Shown here: in pieces, positions 32,051-46,073 of the stretch
How the letters are laid out: each line of letters starts with the position of its first letter
How positions within the stretch are numbered: the stretch's first letter is position 1
Origin: Protonemura montana
Lineage: Eukaryota > Arthropoda > Insecta > Plecoptera > Nemouridae
Assembly: GCA_947568835.1 (NCBI GenBank)
Contig: OX387606.1
Span: forward strand, 5,890,001 to 5,954,000
Reading direction: 5' to 3'
Length of the DNA stretch: 64,000 bases
Notes under the pieces: generated by a model
What the model saw: only the letters and a program-made list of their open reading frames with translations
What the model was told of the DNA's origin: nothing
The model's database searches: none
Program-made: the position numbers and the translations under genes

Positions 32051-33264
32051 TGCCTGCCAATGTCCACGAAGTAGATAGAAATTTTCACCTTAAAATATTT
32101 ACATATTAGCTAAATCTAAAAAATTTGTTTGCTCACATGAGTCTATTTCCATGCTTTTCCAGGAAGTAGGAACAATGCCATAGGCCACAAAGCTCCAGGA
32201 AGTAATGATACCTTGGTTCAAGCAACAAGCAGCATAACTAGTCACTTTGCACGCCCAGTTGTAAAATAAATCCACAACTGTCCGGGCGTTAGTGAAAAAA
32301 AGGATGAAAATATTCTGAGCACTGGTCAAATGAACAATTTCACCACGACTTGTTCTGCCTCGCTTGTGGTGTGTCAGTCCCAAGGCTGGCCCACCTCCAC
32401 CAACAATCCACTGGCGTCGACGGGTGACGAGTCGACGACCAAAGTGGACGAAGACTACTCGCTCAGCTGGCAGTGGTAAAACTAGTTGTGAGCGCACTGC
32501 TGCTGCCACCTTGTAGGAGTTTGGTGCAACATTCCGCTACCTTGCTTCTCTACTTGTGTCGTGCTCTCCGACATCGAGCTCTCCGAACACCATAATTACT
32601 TCTGGTATACTGAACTGGATAATGGCTCTGTGATAGAAAGAGGTTTGTGACCACTTCGCATATCTACCCATGTCTGCATGCTGATAAAATAAATAAGGTT
32701 ATCCAAAGTGTTGATTTCTTTACAAGGCATTCTTGTCCGCTTTCCCTGAAGGCACTGTCTGGGCCTATTCATAAACCAGCCCTACCCCTAATTCGTTGCC
32801 AGCAATTACTGTCCTTAGGGGCTTATCTGGAAATTAGGAGTGTGATATTATTTAGAGTCGTAGGAATTTAAGGTTAGACCTCATACTTTATTATGTGCGT
32901 TCTTACTACAGCATTACATCCAGTTTCTTATAACACGACCAGCTCCCAAGGACCAAATTTTTTTGCATGGGTTAATTACACCATTCATTCCAATTTGTGA
33001 TCATTCTAATCAGTTTTATGTCCATTTTGGATATCGTTGAAGAATCTTTAGCTGTGTTAGGTGTGTACCTTTACAATAATTCAATCGTGAGCAAACAAAT
33101 TTTCAATCACTCGGTGTGTTACCTGTCAAGAAGCAGTTTTACCTGCAACATACCTTGCGGGATGGATTTCCACAAGAAGTGAAGTGGTTTCTAACTAAGA
33201 ATTGAATTGCATGTCACTGTAAATTGATCATCTTGTTGACCTTAATATTCCCTTTCAATTGTAG
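32051..33264. promoter_or_regulatory. Head-to-head BTBD10/FBXW7 promoter region
   Basis: The BTBD10 start (32050, minus) and the first recognised FBXW7 exon (33265, plus) diverge across 1.2 kb. The GC-richer, CpG-bearing part is about 32350-32590. The bases before the BTBD10 ATG (cattggcag, minus strand) and before FBXW7 (ttcaattgtag) both read as splice acceptors, so each gene probably has an untranslated upstream exon here. A 136-codon minus-strand open frame (32099-32509) lies in this zone and shows no family resemblance. Confidence 0.45.
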
Positions 33265-33289
33265 ATTAAACAAGGCCGTATACACTAGA

Positions 33290-36200
33290 ATGGCCGCATC
33301 ATGCTCGACTGCAAGCACATCACCAAGTATCAAGACTGAGTGTACGAGCCCCAGCCCTGTTGACACCGTCTGCCTAGAAATTCTCGATCCCTTATTAGAA
33401 GTAAACAAGGTAGCCGGGCCTTCGAAAGAGTCGTTTCTCAGTTCAGGGTCGTCATCGCTGATTGAAGATGGAAGTGGTCTGTTGGACAACGATGACACCA
33501 AGTGCTTGCTCGACTGTGACACAATTGATGACAGTGAACATGAGAGAGTTGAAGAGGATTGTGAGGATGAAAGTTGGGACCAAGTTGATGTGCTGGACAT
33601 CGAAGTTAGTGACTTTGAAGAAGCCGAGGGTGAAGACAACATTGACGAACCACTCGAAATTGCATGTGTTTTGGACTTTTCTGAAGAAGAACCTGTGGAT
33701 GCAATATCCCCGGATGAAGAAAAGCCATCAACTAGTGTTCCGTACCAACGCGTTAATAAGCGTAAACTCGAAGTACAAAGCGGGTTTCCGTGCAAGAAAC
33801 TTTTTTCAGAGGACAAGACTGTTACTATAGGGTGAGTGATGCTAGTACTTTTTTTTTATGTAGACATGTGTAACTAAGCAAATCCAGTTTTCCTCATACA
33901 TTCTCCTCTTAGTCAATACTATTGATAAGACATATATCAGTTTTAATAATCATTTCACAAATTTGCTCTCACTTTTTGTGAGATCTGAACACAACTTACT
34001 TATGTCACTGGATTTATTTTACTTATTTTAAAGGAAGACAAATAGTAAAATCTGTCCCTTATGATTGTTTCCTTGCAGTTTTAAGAAGAAATTGGATTGC
34101 TTAGAAAAGAGAATTCAAAGAAGTGTTATACCTGACAAAGACAATCCACCTCAAGAAATGACAGAATGGTTATACCAGTTTCAGGTTAGTGCTCCAAGAG
34201 GTTTTTGTGTTTTACCTAACCTTTTCTGTACTGCATAGGTAAATTGTAATATTTTCACTTTGGTTGCAGGGATGGTCAAATGCTGAAAGACTGTTAGCAA
34301 TCGATCGATTGATCGAAACTTGCGAACCAACTCAAGTACGGCATATGATGCAAATAATAGAGCCACAGTTTCAACGAGACTTCATATCTCTTCTTCCAAA
34401 AGAGGTAAAACACCAAAAAATACATTTTTACTCGATTTGTCAATTAACTCAATTTGATTGTCAGAACCGTGGGCAGATCTTTTGCATGGTGCTGTGACAG
34501 TTACTTCATAGTTTCTTGCAGATACATTTTCCTTACATATATAATAGGAATGAAGTTATTTTAAAAAACATGTAAAAGTAAATATGAATCCTTGTTGAAA
34601 GAATTTCAGTTGGCCTAATCTTTCATGATTTTTTATGGATATTCCATCCTTCTGAAATAAAACCTACTCGAAAAAATTGGTGCCAGATATTTAGAGACCT
34701 AGCAACAATAATTATAAAACATTTTATTTCTCTTGATAATACAAATTTTATAGGGACATAATTACGCTTTATAAGAATACAATATACATATGCCTAAATT
34801 AAAACATTCAAATACATCCAGAGATAGAGTGCGACATCATCGCGATGAGTGATTTCCAATTTTGACAGAAATTACTATTTATGGAAGATTGATGGCACAA
34901 GCTAAACAGGCTTCATTCCTAAAAATGTCATCCCTAAGAAAGTTTCAAATTTTACTAGGTGAGAGGAATGCCATAGATATTTTGAGGCTTCCCTGCTAGT
35001 AAGATTCACCAAGCCATTTTTAACCCATGATAGACAACCGAGTATGCTTAACTGTAATATTGTACTTGATTTCAAAGTAGAAATCATTAATTTCAGCTAT
35101 GTAGTAATAGAGTAGAGTAATAAAGAAGTAGAAATTTCAGCTAAAACCTAAAACTAATCATTTATATCTGTGTTATATACGGATACCTGTCCTGAGCATA
35201 TGGCTGTGAACAAAATCTCCAACAAGGAGCAAAACCGTTCCCAACCCACAAACCTCGCAATCGTATTCCAGCTGGCGCTCTACGTTCTATCGTACCTGGA
35301 CCCGCGTGACCTTCTACACGCGGCGCAAACGTGCAGCAGCTGGCGTTTCCTCGCCGACGACAATCTGCTGTGGAAGGAGAAGTGTCGCGCAGCGGGTATC
35401 GACGAGCCGCGGGACCCGTCTCGGAGCAGGCGTGGGCGAGGTGGCGTGGGCAGCTCTCCGTGGAAAGCAGCTTTCATGCGGCAGCACACCATCGAGATGA
35501 ATTGGCGGATCAAGCCGATACGGCCACCGAAGGTGCTCAAGGGACACGATGATCACGTCATCACGTGTCTGCAGTTCTCAGCGAATAGAATCGTCAGTGG
35601 CTCCGACGACAATACGCTCAAGGTAGCTATGCCTGTTTTATCGAACTTGATCTTGACTAGGAAGTGTGAGAGTTCCTTTATTAACCTAGATGCATTTACA
35701 AAGTCTGAGCCAGGTAGTTATTTTTCCCCTTTTTTTTTCCTGCGGGATGTCGAGACTGTCGGCTTTCACCCTCGATGAATAACTAGTATCAATATACAAT
35801 AAAGAAAGACTTAACTTAGCAAGTGATACCCACTTCGGAAAGTAGTCATCCTAAAAACTGGTGCCTATGCTAGGAAAAAGTAGACACAATTCTGAAAATC
35901 ATTGTGCTCGACAGGTGTGGTCAGCGATGACGGGCAAGTGCCTGCGTACATTGGTGGGACACACGGGGGGTGTGTGGTCGTCGCAGATGTCCGGCGCCAC
36001 CATCATCAGCGGCAGCACTGACCGCACGCTCAAGGTGTGGAACGCCGAGTCGGGCCAGTGCGTGCACACGCTCTACGGGCATACGTCCACCGTGCGGTGC
36101 ATGCATCTGCACGGAAAGAAGTGAGTGCTCATCTGTTATGTGCAAACCCGTAGAAATTAGTAGTCCAAAGTCTGGTATATTCCTGGGCTGGGTTGTTGGC

Positions 36201-39200
36201 TGTCGCAGACTGTCTATGTCTGGTCAATGAGCTTACATCACGTAGCTTCTTGGCACAGCGATACTTAAAAAATTAACTCTTAAATACCCTTTATCATCCA
36301 ACTATAGTTTCTGCTTGACTGCTGGCCAATTTCTGAATTAAATGTGGTCAAATAGTTGATAGAGGTTGCAAACAGTTAAGTTTGTTTCTCGTTGCTGGTT
36401 CTGGGAAAAATTTCGTAGCCAACTGCAAGCAATTAGCGCGTTGACTTTTTTACAGGGAAGCAGGGCAATCCCAAAATTTCAATCTAGATTGCGATCTAGA
36501 CAGCCCTAAAAAATTGTGCTAGCTACAGACAACTAGTTTCCTACTAAACCCTAACACCTTCATTTGTGTTTAAGTTATCAATGCCTGCAATTTGCATGCC
36601 AATTTACTTTTAAAAGGTTAGTAAACCTTCTACCCCCTGGAAAATTTGTATAAAAAGTGTGTCTGCGACTGTTTCGGACTGTTGAATGATCCCTCGGATG
36701 AGTTAAGAGTGTTTTACACCTTTAAAATACTTTCAAACAAATTTAAAAGCTTGATTACGCCTTTTTAATGCTTGAAAACACTTGTGAAAGCTCTATTACG
36801 CTTAAAACGCCTTTAAACGCTTTTAAACGCTTTAACTATTCCTATTGTACCATTATGGGGTCCATTATCCTGACACAATAACCATTATTTTATATTGATT
36901 CCCTCTGATATTGATTCATAGAGTGGTGAGCGGTTCGCGGGATGCCACGCTGCGCGTGTGGGACGTCGAGAATGGGTCTTGCCTGCACGTTCTCGTGGGC
37001 CACTTGGCGGCGGTGCGTTGCGTCCAATACGACGGGCGGTTGGTCGTCAGCGGGGCGTACGACTACATGGTCAAGGTGTGGAACCCTGAGCGCGAGGAGT
37101 GCCTGCACACTCTGCAAGGGCACACCAACCGCGTCTACTCGCTGCAGGTGAGCTTGGCCGTGTCGCAGAAATGCTTATTGGAGATGCCAAATTTTTAAAG
37201 ATCATAGTGTAGGTGGCATTGTCATGAGTCACTCATAACTCATACCCAAATTATATGAGTAGCTGTTTTGTAAATAGCCAGCTCTATTCTTGAGCAAAGT
37301 TGGGAAGATTCCTGTCTCCTGAATTAGAGCTTATGGCTTTTTTAACTGGTTTGCAGCGGGATAAGTTAAAAACTTGCACCATGATGTTGTGCCCTTCACT
37401 GGGTTTTCATCAGCTCCATGCGAGAGCGCTTCTACTCAAACACATGATCACTATCCATCAGTGTATTAATTTGTTTTCCTATTGCATTGCCAAGATTCTC
37501 GGAGCAAAAAAATTGCAATGGGAGTGGCCCAAAAGCAATTAACACAGGCATCTGAATACGTGAAAGTTGCTCTGCTAGTCGACTACTGATAGTGATAGGC
37601 TACGACTAGTAGTCGAATACGCCATTAGTTAATGTATACCTCTCTGGGCAGCAGTTTGAGTGTGTATATACACACTCAATGCCATTATCAAGAAGACTAC
37701 ATCCAGAAGTGCCTACCAAAAGAACCTCTTTGAATTTCTAAAAGTAAAATTGCATCCACCAGTGTCCCTAGCAGCATGCCTATAACCATCTAACACTTCA
37801 GTTTCCGCTCTTTGCCATACAGTTTGACGGGGTGCACGTAGTCAGCGGGTCTCTGGACACTTCGATCCGTGTTTGGGAGGCCGAGACAGGTGCTTGCCGA
37901 CACACACTCATGGGCCACCAGTCCCTCACGTCCGGCATGGAGCTGCGCAACAACATCCTCGTTTCCGGCAACGCCGACTCCACCGTCAAGGTTGGTGACT
38001 CAAATTTATTGTGACAGTTGTGATTCGTACCAAGAAAATCCTGGGACTGTTTGATATCTTTACAAGCACTTGTTGTCTTCCAATAGATATTTTTCCTCTG
38101 TATTACTTGCAGTAGTGATCCTGCTTATATCCTTTGTTTCTATATATATTAGGGATGCCTTCGGATACCCGGGTACCCGGGTCGGTTCTGGGTAATTGCG
38201 AACCCGGTTCCAAAGTTTGGGATCCGGGTTTTGTTCGTTTTTTCGTCAGGGAATTTACTCCGCTGTACCCCGCCGCGCTAGCTTGAATCGCCGCCGTAAA
38301 GTTCCCCTCCCGGCTCCCGGACGGTATAGCGTGCCCCCACTCGCCCTACCTCTCTAGTAACGCAGCCGATTGGTCGCTCGAATCTCCCTCCACCCTCCCG
38401 ACCTGAACAGATTCCCCTACCACTCGCACTACCCCTCCACCCAAACAGCTGAATCGCCGCTAGAGTCGAGGCGGGATATTAGACATCAGCAACAATTGAC
38501 AATCGAGTTGACTCGACTGGCGTCTGTGATAGTCATTATAATCTGTGGTAGTCATTATTATTTGTGGTAGTTATTTGTGGTAGTTTTTATTATTTGTGTA
38601 ATACACTGTTTTTTTGCAATGCCAAATCAATCAAATTCCAATCAATTTGTTTGTTTTTTTTTGGGGGGGGGGGGGGTGGCGAGGAACCAGGTAGGAACCG
38701 GGTATTGAAACCAGGTACCCAGTTTCGAAAATCACTACCCGGAGGCATCCCTAATATATATATATATATATATATATATGTGTTTGTTGCAGTTTATTGC
38801 ATTATGCTGTTAAAATTTAATTTATTTTCAAATTGGTATAGCCATTCTTTTTTACCAACTCAATTTCAGTTTTAAAGGGCCCTGCTTGATATCTAATTTA
38901 TTTTAAACGAAACCACAGTTTCGGCAACAGGCCACAGAGCCCGTTGTTAAAACGGTGAGCCGTAAAACATCATAAATCAATTCTTTGCACTTCCTTATAA
39001 TTTTTCATACACTTTGCATCCTCTGTTGAGACTTACCCTGATATCATGCCTTAGCTTAAAGATGTGGCTTTCCCCTCTCTTACTGATTCCCATTTGACAT
39101 TGTCCACAAAGGTGTGGGACATTGTGACGGGCCAGTGCCTGCAGACGCTGTCTGGACCCAACAAACACCAGTCTGCGGTCACCTGCCTCCAGTTCAACAA

Positions 39201-39830
39201 CCGCTTCGTCATCACCTCGTCCGACGACGGCACTGTCAAGCTGTGGGATGTCCGCACAGGTCAGTTATGCAGGTTTTTAGATTTAGATTTATTTCTTATA
39301 GTATTGAACGTATTTATGGATTTTCATATGGGTGTTGGTGTGCCTGTAACTACTCCTATTACCTAGGGGAAATATGCAGAGTGTTTTTTATTGCTTGTAG
39401 CTGTCGGCGGCAGGAGCTTAGCGCAACATTTATGTAGTGCAAACCGTTGCTTAGCTGCTGTGCATTTATACTTGGAAAGAAAATGTCGTGCAAAGTGCTT
39501 TTTATTTATTTTTGGTGGGTAGGCCGAGACGTAGGGATTGGACAAAATTTTTATTGCAGAATTTGTAAAATGCCTGCTGCCAATTTTCAGTCTGTTTAGT
39601 GTAGTGTCTTTCCCTGATCACCACTTCTGCACGCGCTCACTTCGGTATTTATTTCGGCAGGTGACTTTGTGCGCAACCTGATCGCGCTGGAGAGTGGCGG
39701 CAGCGGCGGCGTGGTGTGGCGCATTCGTGCCAACGAGACGAAGCTGGTGTGCGCCGTAGGCAGCCGTAACGGAACCGAGGAGACCAAACTGCTCGTGCTC
39801 GACTTCGATGTCGAGCCCAAGCCGTTATAG
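33290..39830 (+). CDS. FBXW7: F-box/WD-repeat protein FBXW7 (archipelago), 9 coding exons, 683 aa
   Basis: Coding exons: 33290-33831, 34079-34184, 34270-34404, 35272-35622, 35915-36120, 36922-37147, 37823-37990, 39112-39259, 39661-39830; GT-AG, phases consistent. The first exon begins after an acceptor at 33264, so a 5' untranslated exon is likely. Residues 1-180 are acidic and Ser/Glu-rich. The dimerisation and F-box part follows ([40 protein letters not shown], about 215-300), then eight WD40 repeats (about 355-675) with typical [43 protein letters not shown]. The phosphodegron-binding arginines equal to human R465, R479 and R505 are present (R439, R453, R479 here). It ends [17 protein letters not shown]7 is the substrate receptor of an SCF ubiquitin ligase that degrades cyclin E, Myc and Notch. 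Human FBXW7 alpha has 707 aa. Confidence 0.97.
38150..38753. mobile_element. Non-autonomous hAT-like element in FBXW7 intron 7
   Basis: The ends are inverted: tagggatgccttcggatacc at the left and, on the minus strand from 38753, tagggatgcctccgggtag. Both sides are flanked by atatatat, which fits an 8-bp target duplication but lies in TA-repeat DNA and so is weak evidence. Subterminal sequence is rich in acccgggt on both sides. There is no transposase. The TAGGGATG terminus with 8-bp duplication is typical of hAT elements. It carries a G run at 38663-38676. Confidence 0.75.
38754..38779. repeat. TA microsatellite
   Basis: This is a run of TA dinucleotides abutting the right end of the hAT-like element, and it probably was the insertion target. 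Confidence 0.9.
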
Positions 39831-41592
39831 TGGCACGAACCGGAATTCGGATTTCTGTCTGGCTCTCTATCGAGCTAGCCGATCGAGCGACTCGATCTCA
39901 AAACGCTGAACTCGGAAGTGAATCTTTCGTCGGCAGTGGCCGCCACCTGCCGCTTGTTTTAATGTTTGTTAAAGAAGATGTTCCCCGATGCCTCTGGGGT
40001 GAATCGTCTCTCCCCGGATTTCTGAAAGTTATAAACTTTTGGCTTGTAAAACCTTCGAAGGGCGACTCACAGCTGTTGCTGAATGCTGGCTCCCTTACGG
40101 TGAGCAATACAAGCGGCATCTCGGCTTCTTAACTAACAAGAAGGCAGGGATGTGTCTTCGTTATCCGACTGGTGTTGTCTGATTTATTTCTACGTGAACT
40201 TTTTTTTTCATTACTTGCCATGTTACAGATGTGGAAATGCAGGTTAGGTAGATGTTTCTATCTATGTAACTGTGAAGTGTGTATTGTCTGATGATTGAAT
40301 CTATGTTTATTGTTAGGAAAGCTAGAGGTATGAGTGTACGGTTGTAGTTTACTCCTTGTGACTGGTCTTATTTAGTAGGTGTTAGGTATTTTACAAGATT
40401 GGTCACAAATTAATCATAACATCTAATTTAGAAGTTGTTTGTTATATAAACACGTGGGTCGGTGGCTATTTTTTACATTAATTTACTTGTTTGATCGGTA
40501 TCAGATGTTTCATTGGGTACTTATTAGCACGGAAAGAACAGGTTTTGAATATGCCATATATACCTAATAATTTTATGGTAAAAGCGCCGGAAGGCTGTCA
40601 TAGGTATTGGGGGAAGAGGAAAGGAGCTAACCTAACAGTCTGTTTCGAATTGATGCAGAAAATTAAGTTGGGTTCCTTCTTCCCTTTACCCCATTGGCCA
40701 TAGCCCATGTATACCTAATTAATTTGAATTTGTTTCCTTTGGTAAGCGTTTGTAAATTGCCAATTGTCCATCGATGTTAATTATCCATCAATGTGTGCCG
40801 GTTGATAGCAGCTCACCTGTGCAGAAAGTTTCAGTTCCTGAAAGTAGATCTGATTTCACTAGTGTGAAATTGATACTTTCTTCAAGTTTTGCTTACTCTT
40901 GAAAAGTAAACATCTTTTGCAGTGCCACTCTTGCATCTCACAATCTCAAGCTGATTAATGTAATTGTAAAAGCAACAATATTCCTCTAATTAAGTAACAG
41001 TACCAATGAGACGAGAAGCGTATCCAAGCTGACTTGTGATTCTCAACGTTTCCATGCCAATCGTTGGTGTGGGGTCCCAAGTTGTTAGAAGCGTGGAGCA
41101 GCACTAATTACCAAGTAATTGATTTGCTGTCTTGACAGAAACCAATTATCGACATTTGGTTGGTTTGTGGGCAATGTTCGTGTATTAGGGTAGCCATTGT
41201 TAACAGATACCGAGTACAGTTACAGACGCTGTCTAACACGTTTTAAACTGTCAATTCCGCTCGTTCCCCCGTAGCATATTGGAATTGCGGAGCCCACTCC
41301 CCCATTATCGAGAGAGACATTTAGCCAGTAACCCAAGCAGTCAAAAAAGCAGATAATACTTACACATTTTTGATATCGGTATCAATATAAGACTAATTTT
41401 AACATAACTAATTGCAATTGGGTCTTATTATGTATATATAATGTAGGTGTACGTGTAAAATGTAGTGAAAGGAAAATATAATGTTTGTTTTTAATGAAAT
41501 CGGATGAAATGATAATATGCTTTAATGCATACACTGCATTACCATTATTTATTATCAGAACAACAACATGAACATCATTATAATGCAATAAA
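39831..41592 (+). other. FBXW7 3' flank and probable 3' UTR
   Basis: No gene was recognised after the FBXW7 stop. The first clear plus-strand AATAAA that I noted is at 41587-41592, which would make a 3' UTR of about 1.76 kb. Earlier variant signals could be used. Confidence 0.4.
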
Positions 41593-42600
41593 AATGAACA
41601 TTGCAAAATTGTGTTTTATTTTCACATTTTTTACTGACAAACTTGTTTTATAAGTAACTCCTGAAGTATGGTCTTGCTTCTCCATGCGGCTTTGAGGATT
41701 AGGGTGTACAACCTAAGGTACAGCTGTTGAATATTTTTTTCAAATCTCATTGAACCAAAAGTTTTTAAGGTACCTACACCCCGGCATGTGTATGAATTAA
41801 GATTAAAAAAAAACAGCTGACACAGAGCCTTCTAACTGCATATTATTCTGGATCGAGTTTGGCGCAGTTTGATCTACCGTAACTAACTTTACAAATGGAT
41901 CGAAATGTTCAACTTCTAACAAGATCTAGTGAAAAAGCCGAGACATGATTGGGTTTATAGGTTTACTTGTTGGAAACCCAGTGTTACAGCATGGTTACGG
42001 GATCATCATATAACCCTATGTAAGTAGGTACGGTACCTACATACTCTACCAAAACAATCCCGATACGGCCAATAGAAAAAAAAACAATCTTACGAGCGAA
42101 AATACATTTGCAGTGCACATATGGAGAAGTTTGAACACCTTTGAACAATTGTACCGATAGTAATCGAAATCATAGGTAATCATTCCTCGAATTCATTTAA
42201 TAATCTATTAAAGAATAGAATTGGGTTGTCAGAAAACAGAAACTTAAGAAACGTTGACGCAAATGTGACTCCCAGAAACTGGAGTGGGACCAAAACAAGA
42301 TTGAAGCGTTATTTGAGATTTTTCTAACACCTATTGTTAAACATACGCTGTGAGTTGGAAAATGGCAACCTTTTCATGACATCTAGCAACGCGACCGTTA
42401 TATCACAAGAAACATTTATACGAATATTCGTAACGGTTGGTACAGTGAATGTCCTCTATCGGAAGAGCGATAAACTAACGGACGACGACCAGCGACTGTA
42501 AAGTCGACTTCTAGGAAAACGCAACCGGTGCTGCTCAGAGCGGGATTTTCCCTTACCACCGAAACATTGATTCGCATCGGGCGGGCGTCCCGTGCCCCTA
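41593..42600. other. Intergenic, nothing recognised
   Basis: AT-rich DNA with no supported gene, repeat or RNA. Confidence 0.7.
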
Positions 42601-43255
42601 TATCGCCGGCGTAGTCAGCTCGCGCCTCGCTCCAGAATCCCGGCACAAATTCCCGACGTCAGTGTTCGGGAGAGATTGCGGCGGGCAACCGGGAGAGCGC
42701 AGCGTCGGACGGGCTAGTGCTTTTGGGGCGTCTCCGTCCCGTACCTAACCCAGAACAGCGACGACGACGCCAAGAGACCAATAGACCAGCGGCGTCGACG
42801 GCGACGTTCACATCGGCCGTCGCTACTGTGCATACCTATAATAATTATCCAGCAACGAATCAGGGCACGAAGTGTTATCATTGCAAGTACACGCCATACC
42901 TACCCCCGTAGCCCTTTTACCCTTAGCTATAGCTAGCGTGTTCGTCACATATAATATTGTGTGCAGTGCAGAAGCGGCTTAACGGACATTGCGAGCACGA
43001 TTTTGAAAGCTGCTGCAACCACGGACATCGGGTGGGGGTTGGGGGAGTGACAATTGCTGCTGCTTCTTCTTCATCTTCTACTCGCTCAGCACCTTGCCCT
43101 ACGCATGGCTCTGTGGTTAGCCGGGTAGTGCGTTGGCCTGACCAGCGGACAGCTGCGGTGGTGATAGTTTGGCCTGGTGCACCGCCAAAGGTGCCGGTCC
43201 GAGCGAGTAATTGCGCCAGGACCTCCAGCGAACGCGGGGCTAGACGCTTTTACAG
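42600..43255 (+). promoter_or_regulatory. GC-rich island, possible untranslated first exon of a plus-strand gene
   Basis: An abrupt 650-bp GC- and CpG-rich block (densest about 42640-42800 and 43090-43250) ends in a good plus-strand splice donor (TTTACAG|GTAAGA at 43255/43256). Open frames in it start at TTG or GTG, not ATG, so a non-coding first exon is the likeliest reading. No matching acceptor exon with recognisable protein was found in the following 20 kb. The gene may continue beyond the window. Confidence 0.4.
43110..43158 (+). pseudogene. tRNA-like 5' half (A-box region only)
   Basis: The stretch ctctgtggttagccgggtag followed by tgcgttggcctgaccagcgg resembles the D-arm and anticodon-arm half of a tRNA, with an RNA polymerase III A-box-like ttagccgggtag. 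There is no matching GGTTCGANTCC B box or acceptor partner downstream, so it is not a working tRNA gene. It may be a fragment of a tRNA-headed SINE or chance. Confidence 0.25.
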
Positions 43256-46073
43256 GTAAGAATCGCGTGATGTTTTGCCACTGTGACATCAAACGACTGC
43301 GGGGTGACACATGTTAATTTCCAAGCTGAACAGCTCGGCGCAATCTGCATGGAGGAATTTTGTCAACGGAGTCTTGTAGTTGGCTTGTCGCTTCGTTCAT
43401 TTTTAATGAGAAATTTCAGCACTGCAGGCGAAACATTTCAGGATCTACCGGCATTAATAGGCGTTGGGATATGGTTTGGCGTACTCGATAATATTTATAT
43501 TTGCGACCGCTTGCGCTAATAGATGTTGGAGTAAAGTGAGGCCGAGGACCCGCCTTAACAAAACTCTAGGAAACCCGACTGCTCAAAGTTATAGTGCAGA
43601 GCTTAAACGTCACACGGAAACCTCAGGGGAGAAAATCTAAGCCGAATCCGTGAGCGTGTCGAATAGAAAAACTATAAAACTAACGCCCTACAGTTAAAAA
43701 TCTGTGGTCGGGGCCCCTACTAGTATAGGTACTATATATGTCCTCGAAGATTGTTTATCCATGGAGTAGGCTAGGAGATGACCAGTGTTCTGCAGGCTAG
43801 TTCCAAGTCTCGGCATGTGTGTGACTAAATAATCAGCTTGTTATTAGCGTTGTTCAGGTGTTGATTTCCCCGGCGAGCTGTCGGTTAATCATTGAGTTAT
43901 TGCGGCGCCGGTAGATGTGTGGAAACATAGGTGTAGCGAGTTCTTTCAAACAGTGGGCGGGGAAACTACGCTCAGAACGCTCTCGCGAGGTGGCAAATGC
44001 GGTAAACCTCTTAACTTTAAATATTTGCAAGGAAATACCATCCGTAATGCACTGTTTATAAACGAAGAAAAATGCCTGTGGGAAAATGCATTATCGCGCG
44101 GTAACTAATTAAAATGATCTTGGAACTAGGTATCATATTATAAATAAAATCAGTTTGGCTACATAACTTGATGTGTAACATAGCATTTATTTAGGTACTA
44201 CTTCAGCTAATTTTTGTAGCAATGAAACTTTTTCGATATTGAAAGTTTGTTGTTTTTTTTATTATTAATTTGTGAGCTTGGTTTAATGTTCTTACTTCGC
44301 GAACTTTGGGAGACACGTAAATATGTAAGTAAAGGCATTACAAACTTTAATTATGAGTAACTTTGTCTACATCATGTTTGCATTTACACAAAATGCATTG
44401 GAATTAGAACATCGATTTCTGAGTATAACTTTTGCTACTTGTTTGTTAAGTCAAATCTAGATAGTTACTTGACTTGTTAGTTAAGCAAGATTGTTCATCA
44501 AAAGTTAAAACCCCATTCGTATGTACGTTAATATTTAAGGGATTTTGTGTAGAGTGTAGGTAATACTGACAAGCCGTGCGTTAGAAAACGCACTTTTTTG
44601 AGCATAGCGAATTGGTGCATCGAATTATAACCGTGCGTTCCGTGCGGACTCACACCGCAACGAAAAAGTGTCGCACCTTCGGCAGTTGGCACGCGACATG
44701 TTTAGTTCGAAATTCTTACGCTCACTGCTCCCAAGAATGAAAACGGTGATTTAAGAATTACCTGGTGAACCGAATGAAAGAGTAGGCAACGCAGTCACGG
44801 AATTTTATTTTTAAACGTAAAAGCATTCAAATAACGTGCATAGTTTACTGGTCAAAGGCACTAGGTACAGTCTATCCAGTGAGAGAATATACCATACCAT
44901 TTCCATGTAGATCAATTTTTGCATTAAGGTAACAAATTCCTACACAGGGCTTTGATATGGTATCTTCTCTCGCTGACAACTATATTCAACAAATACGGAG
45001 TTGTGTGTCAACTAACAGGCACAAAAAGGCAGTGATCTATGTTTCTTCGAATCAAAGACTACAAAAGAAATGTCTCTCGCATGATTTACGTCGTTCTACT
45101 TCACCTGGTACTGTTTCTTAAAATGTCAAACGCGTTACATACAAACATGCGAAGTGCGTGGTGGTTTAGATCATGCCTTTGCCTTGCTGGCATCGATCGA
45201 CGCTGTCGAGGCAATGCGTGTGCGAATGCCCTTTCACAATTACCTCAGCTCAACTTTTCCGGGGACGTTGGAGGTTTATACAGGAAAAAGGATTTACTAT
45301 TGCTTGAGATGTTGCTGCAGTTTTAGACGTTGTTCATAGCATTTTAGCAGAACTGCAAGTAATTGCATAAAGTTGTGCGGAGTAAAAAAAATCGAGCTAG
45401 AATCGTGTTCATGGTCGGTTTCCTGGCCTGGTGGGGCACAGTCGTACCATGCTAGGAAATTACAATGGGAAAATAGAGAAAAAAACGTTTCTTTTTTTTG
45501 TGAAAAACTGTGACGTGGCTTACAGTAACGATTAACTAGCGTTTGCTAAGCACGTTTGTTTAATAAGTACCTAACTTAAAATTGTGTTTATCGATATGAG
45601 CCAATATGTAAGTGGAACTTAAAATGAGATGGCTTATATAGCAATCTCGACGATATTTCTGTCATGGTTAAAAATACCATCAACAGCATGTCATCAGCAT
45701 CAGCATCATTCTCAAATCTCATCGAAAAACCGTTCTTCTCGAAGACATTCAGCCATTGGTAGTGGATGCGTCTAATCGCCTATGACGGCACCTGATCTGC
45801 AAGATAATGATATGGTCGTTCGAAATCCCCGTTCGTTTGTTACCGGCATGTCTAGATATTTTTTCAGAATTGTCAGCGGAAAATTCCCAGAAAATTAGCT
45901 GTCCCTCCAGTTATGCAGAGTGGAACGAACTTTCTTTGAAGTCAGTTGACAGATAAGGAGGGAATAATAGTGACACTGACAATTACAATCAAATTACGAG
46001 AAACATGCGAGACACCAAAATTACTGAAAAATAAACGAGACAAGATGGGAAATTCTGCGTGTTTATTCGTAAC
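43256..46073. other. Gene-poor AT-rich region
   Basis: No gene was recognised. Open frames up to 95 codons (such as 45039-45326) lack family resemblance and splice support. Confidence 0.65.

Noticed and set aside
32099..32509. 136-codon minus-strand frame upstream of BTBD10
   Set aside because: No family resemblance; it lies in the probable 5' UTR or promoter of BTBD10.
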